Shown here: piece after piece, positions 13,955-16,346 of the stretch
Numbering within the stretch: position 1 is the stretch's first letter
Layout: every line of letters starts with the position of its first letter
Assembly (NCBI GenBank): GCA_002360495.1
Contig: DEQO01000097.1
Span: 1 to 16,346, forward strand
DNA from: Flavobacteriales bacterium UBA3364
GTDB taxonomy: Bacteria; Bacteroidota; Bacteroidia; Flavobacteriales_F; PHOS-HE28
Direction of reading: 5' to 3'
DNA length: 16,346 nt
Translations under genes and position numbers: made by a program
Notes under the pieces: generated by a model
Told to the model about the DNA's origin: nothing
Database searches by the model: none
The model's input: only the letters and a program-made list of their open reading frames with translations

Positions 13955-16346
13955 ATGGCACGTTACCTCATAACTTTCATTACGGCGCTTTGGGTCCTTG
14001 GCGCGAGCGGTCAAACCGCTTCCGAACGGGGTGCTGTGCGCTTGACCGCAACGGTGCAAGCCTCGAGCATCACACTCAACTGGGTGTCCATGCCCAGTAC
14101 GTCCGCCCTCACGATCTATCGAAAGACCAAGAGTGCGACCACCTGGGGCAGTGCGGTTGCGACCCCCTCGGCAGGGTCACTGCAATGGGTGGACAATACC
14201 GTGACGGTAGGGGTCAACTATGAATACAAGGTGGTCCGTGTATCGGCTGGTGTTACTGGTACCGGGTATATCAGCACGGGTATCCAGGTGCCGGCCACCG
14301 ACTATCGTGGCAAGATGGTCCTGTTGGTGGACAACACCCTCGCCCCGCAACTGGTGACCGAACTCAACCAGCTTGTCTATGACCTGCGGGCCGATGGCTG
14401 GACCGTATTGCGCAGCGATGTCTCCCGCACCGCATCCGTGACGAGTGTCCGTAGCATTGTCCAAGGCCACTACAACAGCGACCCTACCAATGTGAAGGCA
14501 CTCTACATCGTAGGGCACGTACCCGTGCCCTATTCCGGCAACATCACTCCCGATGGACATGATGATGGCAAAGGTGCCCGACCGACCGACGGTTACTATG
14601 CCGAATTGAACGGAACCTGGACGGATGCGACCGTGAACACCCAGATCTCCACGCATTCCCAGGCGTGGAACACACCTGGTGATGGCAAGTTCGATCAGAG
14701 CGATTTTCCTTCACCTGTTGAACTTCAGGTGGGAAGGGTCGATCTGTACGACATGCCCGCCTTCGCTTCCACCGGGAACGAAGTGCAATTGATGCGCAAC
14801 TACCTGAACAAAGCGCATAACTACAAGATCAAGGGATGGTCGCCAACGGTCCGCGGGATCGTGATCGACAACCTTCAATGGCTGGGCAATCCCATAGCGG
14901 CAAGTGGGTTCCGTACGGCGCCGTTGACCGGAAATGCCGATCTCACGCCGGCGGCCCCTGTCATGGAATTCTCCACCTACATCAACAACCAGAGCTATTT
15001 GTGGACCTACCATTGCGGAGGTGGCCAACAAACCCTTACGGACGGTGTGTGGACGTACAGTGGTACGGACGGCGGTACGTCAACAGCCCAGTTGGCCGGT
15101 TCCGTGACCATGGGTGGCGTGTTCAACATGGCGTTGGGCAGTTTCTTCCTGGACTGGGACAACAAGAACAATTTCCTGCGTGCCGTGATCGCACGGGGTA
15201 ATGGGTTGACCAATTGCTGGGCCGGCATCCCATCGTGGTACTACCACCACATGGGAATGGGGGACAACATCGGCTACAGCGTGTTGCAGACCATGAACAA
15301 CACGGGCTTGTACACGCCCTTGACCGAAGGCTGGCAATCGAGCATAGGCCGCACGCATTTGAACCTCATGGGTGATCCGTCGTTGCGTATGAAGATGGTG
15401 GTACCACCGACCAACCTGGCGATCACCAACTCGGGTGGTCATCCGGCCTTCACGTGGACCGCGTCAACGGAGACCGTGCTGGGCTACCACCTTTACCAGA
15501 TCGATCCAGGAAATGGTCTGGTCACGCGCCTGACGACCAATCCTGTGACGGGAACCAGTTACACGGATGCTGCGATCCCGTTCGCGGCCGGACGTGATTA
15601 CATGGTGCGTGCCGTGAAACTGGAAACGAATTTCAGCGGTAGCTACTACAACCTTTCCCTGGGGGCGATCGCGACGTCGGCGGGAAGTGCCGCCCCCGAT
15701 TGCCTGGGTGTTGTCGGCGGAACAGCGACGGTCGGTTCCCCGTGCAACGACAACAATGCCTGCACGACAGGGGATGTATGGAACGCAAGTTGCCAATGTG
15801 CGGGTACCGCAAGTGGCGATACGGATGGTGATGGAGTGTGCAACGCGCAGGACAACTGCCCGAACGTCGCCGGTCAGATCGGATCGGCCTGCAACGACAA
15901 CAACCCCTGCACCACCAACGATGTACTGAACGCCAGCTGCCAATGCGCTGGCACGGCAGCCGCTGACTCCGATGGCGACGGCGTATGCAACGCGCAGGAC
16001 AATTGCCCGAACGTCCCAGGCCAGATCGGATCGGCTTGCAACGATGGCAACCCCTGCACAACGAACGACGTGCTCACCGCCAACTGCCAGTGCGCCGGAA
16101 CTGCAAGCCCCGATACCGACGGTGACGGTGTTTGCAACAGCCAGGACAACTGTCCTTTCGTCGCAGGCCAGATCGGATCGGCCTGCAACGACAACAACCC
16201 CTGCACCACCAACGATGTATTGAATGCCAGCTGCCAATGCGCAGGTACGGCAAGCGCTGACTCCGATGGTGATGGGGTGTGCAACGCGCAGGACAATTGC
16301 CCGAACGTCCCCGGTCAGATCGGGTCGGCCTGCAACGACAACAACC
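13955..16346 (+). CDS. secreted gingipain-like (C25-type fold) protein with Fn3-like domains and Cys/Asp-rich repeats, cut by the right window edge
   Basis: The frame opens at ATG 13955 and stays open to the right edge (797 complete codons). I chose this start because it gives a clean signal peptide: MARYLITFITALWVLGASG, with likely cleavage before Q20. A fibronectin-III-like domain follows (about 25-115). A region of about 118-480 resembles the gingipain/C25 fold: a strand-helix start with MVLLVDN (121-127), LYIVGHVPVPY (183-193), WTYHCGGG (350-357), FNMALGSFFLDWD (390-402) and the family-like ending NLMGDPSLR (470-478). The catalytic Cys expected in the second active-site loop is not seen there; residues 391-396 read NMALGS. 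A second Fn3-like domain (about 483-570) leads to tandem repeats from about residue 594. The layout is typical of type IX secretion cargo, whose C-terminal sorting domain would lie beyond the window. It is likely exported to the cell surface or medium. Whether it is a peptidase is uncertain. It is divergent from the synthase operon and probably unrelated to it. Confidence 0.85.
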   Translation, partial: MARYLITFITALWVLGASGQTASERGAVRLTATVQASSITLNWVSMPSTSALTIYRKTKSATTWGSAVATPSAGSLQWVDNTVTVGVNYEYKVVRVSAGVTGTGYISTGIQVPATDYRGKMVLLVDNTLAPQLVTELNQLVYDLRADGWTVLRSDVSRTASVTSVRSIVQGHYNSDPTNVKALYIVGHVPVPYSGNITPDGHDDGKGARPTDGYYAELNGTWTDATVNTQISTHSQAWNTPGDGKFDQSDFPSPVELQVGRVDLYDMPAFASTGNEVQLMRNYLNKAHNYKIKGWSPTVRGIVIDNLQWLGNPIAASGFRTAPLTGNADLTPAAPVMEFSTYINNQSYLWTYHCGGGQQTLTDGVWTYSGTDGGTSTAQLAGSVTMGGVFNMALGSFFLDWDNKNNFLRAVIARGNGLTNCWAGIPSWYYHHMGMGDNIGYSVLQTMNNTGLYTPLTEGWQSSIGRTHLNLMGDPSLRMKMVVPPTNLAITNSGGHPAFTWTASTETVLGYHLYQIDPGNGLVTRLTTNPVTGTSYTDAAIPFAAGRDYMVRAVKLETNFSGSYYNLSLGAIATSAGSAAPDCLGVVGGTATVGSPCNDNNACTTGDVWNASCQCAGTASGDTDGDGVCNAQDNCPNVAGQIGSACNDNNPCTTNDVLNASCQCAGTAAADSDGDGVCNAQDNCPNVPGQIGSACNDGNPCTTNDVLTANCQCAGTASPDTDGDGVCNSQDNCPFVAGQIGSACNDNNPCTTNDVLNASCQCAGTASADSDGDGVCNAQDNCPNVPGQIGSACNDNN
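15734..16346 (+). repeat. in-frame 147-bp tandem repeats (49 residues each), continuing past the window
   Basis: Units begin at 15818, 15965, 16112 and 16259, exactly 147 bp apart. The fourth is cut by the window edge, and a diverged half-unit precedes the first from about 15734. Each unit has an acidic calcium-type loop D(T/S)DGDGVCNxQDNCPxV, as in thrombospondin type 3 repeats, followed by a Cys-rich part CNDxNPCTTNDV...CQCAGT. There are six Cys per unit, suggesting disulfides in a rigid Ca-stabilised stalk. Units 1 and 3 share the DTDGDG and VAGQ variants. Units 2 and 4 share DSDGDG and NVPGQ. Long stretches are identical at the DNA level, including synonymous positions, which points to recent duplication or gene conversion. 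Confidence 0.9.

Noticed and set aside
13476..13973. Short frames at 13476-13718 and 13550-13789 (minus) and 13683-13973 (plus)
   Set aside because: They overlap one another, have no recognisable motif or signal, and the last overlaps the signal peptide of the secreted protein in another frame.
15464..16237. Minus-strand frame of 257 codons, and others, across the repeat region
   Set aside because: They follow from repetition of a 147-bp unit, a multiple of three, which keeps several frames open at once. The plus-strand frame continues from a signal peptide and makes structural sense.
15734..16346. CRISPR-like regular repeats
   Set aside because: The period is 147 bp with no unique spacers, and the units are in frame and encode a clear protein repeat.

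Overview
The window looks like chromosome from a GC-rich member of the Bacteroidota, probably a Flavobacteriales-like lineage. The evidence is a partial DUF3822-like gene beside a RecD-like helicase, a secreted protein with the Cys- and Asp-rich repeats typical of type IX secretion cargo, a Bacteroidota-type -7 promoter element (TAnnTTTG), and weak or absent Shine-Dalgarno sequences. No rRNA, tRNA, insertion sequence or CRISPR array was seen.

Layout. (1) 1-492, minus strand: the 5' part of a DUF3822-like gene, cut by the window edge, and a small three-helix membrane protein. A promoter-like element lies in the 52-bp divergent gap to the next gene. (2) 545-2020, plus strand: a superfamily 1B RecD/Dda-like helicase. 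(3) 2025-13210, minus strand: a three-gene biosynthetic operon, transcribed from right to left. First comes a 2154-residue hybrid synthase (A-PCP-KS-AT-ACP-aminotransferase), then a 1321-residue NRPS (C-A-PCP-TE), then an Sfp-type phosphopantetheinyl transferase that overlaps the NRPS by ATGA. (4) 13211-13954: a 744-bp divergent intergenic region with no convincing gene, carrying two DnaA-box-like nonamers and a 9-bp direct repeat. (5) 13955 to the right edge, plus strand: a secreted protein with signal peptide, fibronectin-III-like domain, gingipain-like (C25-type) core lacking the expected catalytic cysteine, a second Fn3-like domain and 147-bp tandem repeats. It is cut by the window edge.

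How the genes work together. The PPTase would add phosphopantetheine arms to the three carrier domains. The first synthase would load an amino acid, extend it once with malonyl-CoA and, having no ketoreductase, transaminate the beta-keto thioester. This would give a beta,gamma-diamino acyl chain. The NRPS would couple it to a second residue, whose hand-read code (DALWLGGTFK) is close to the valine code DAFWIGGTFK, and the thioesterase would release the product. The predicted product is a small pseudo-dipeptide with a vicinal diamine, or a lactam of it. No tailoring, transport or resistance gene is in the window. This synthase pair is the most interesting system here. The order of motifs is read from the sequence. 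The substrates and product are inference.
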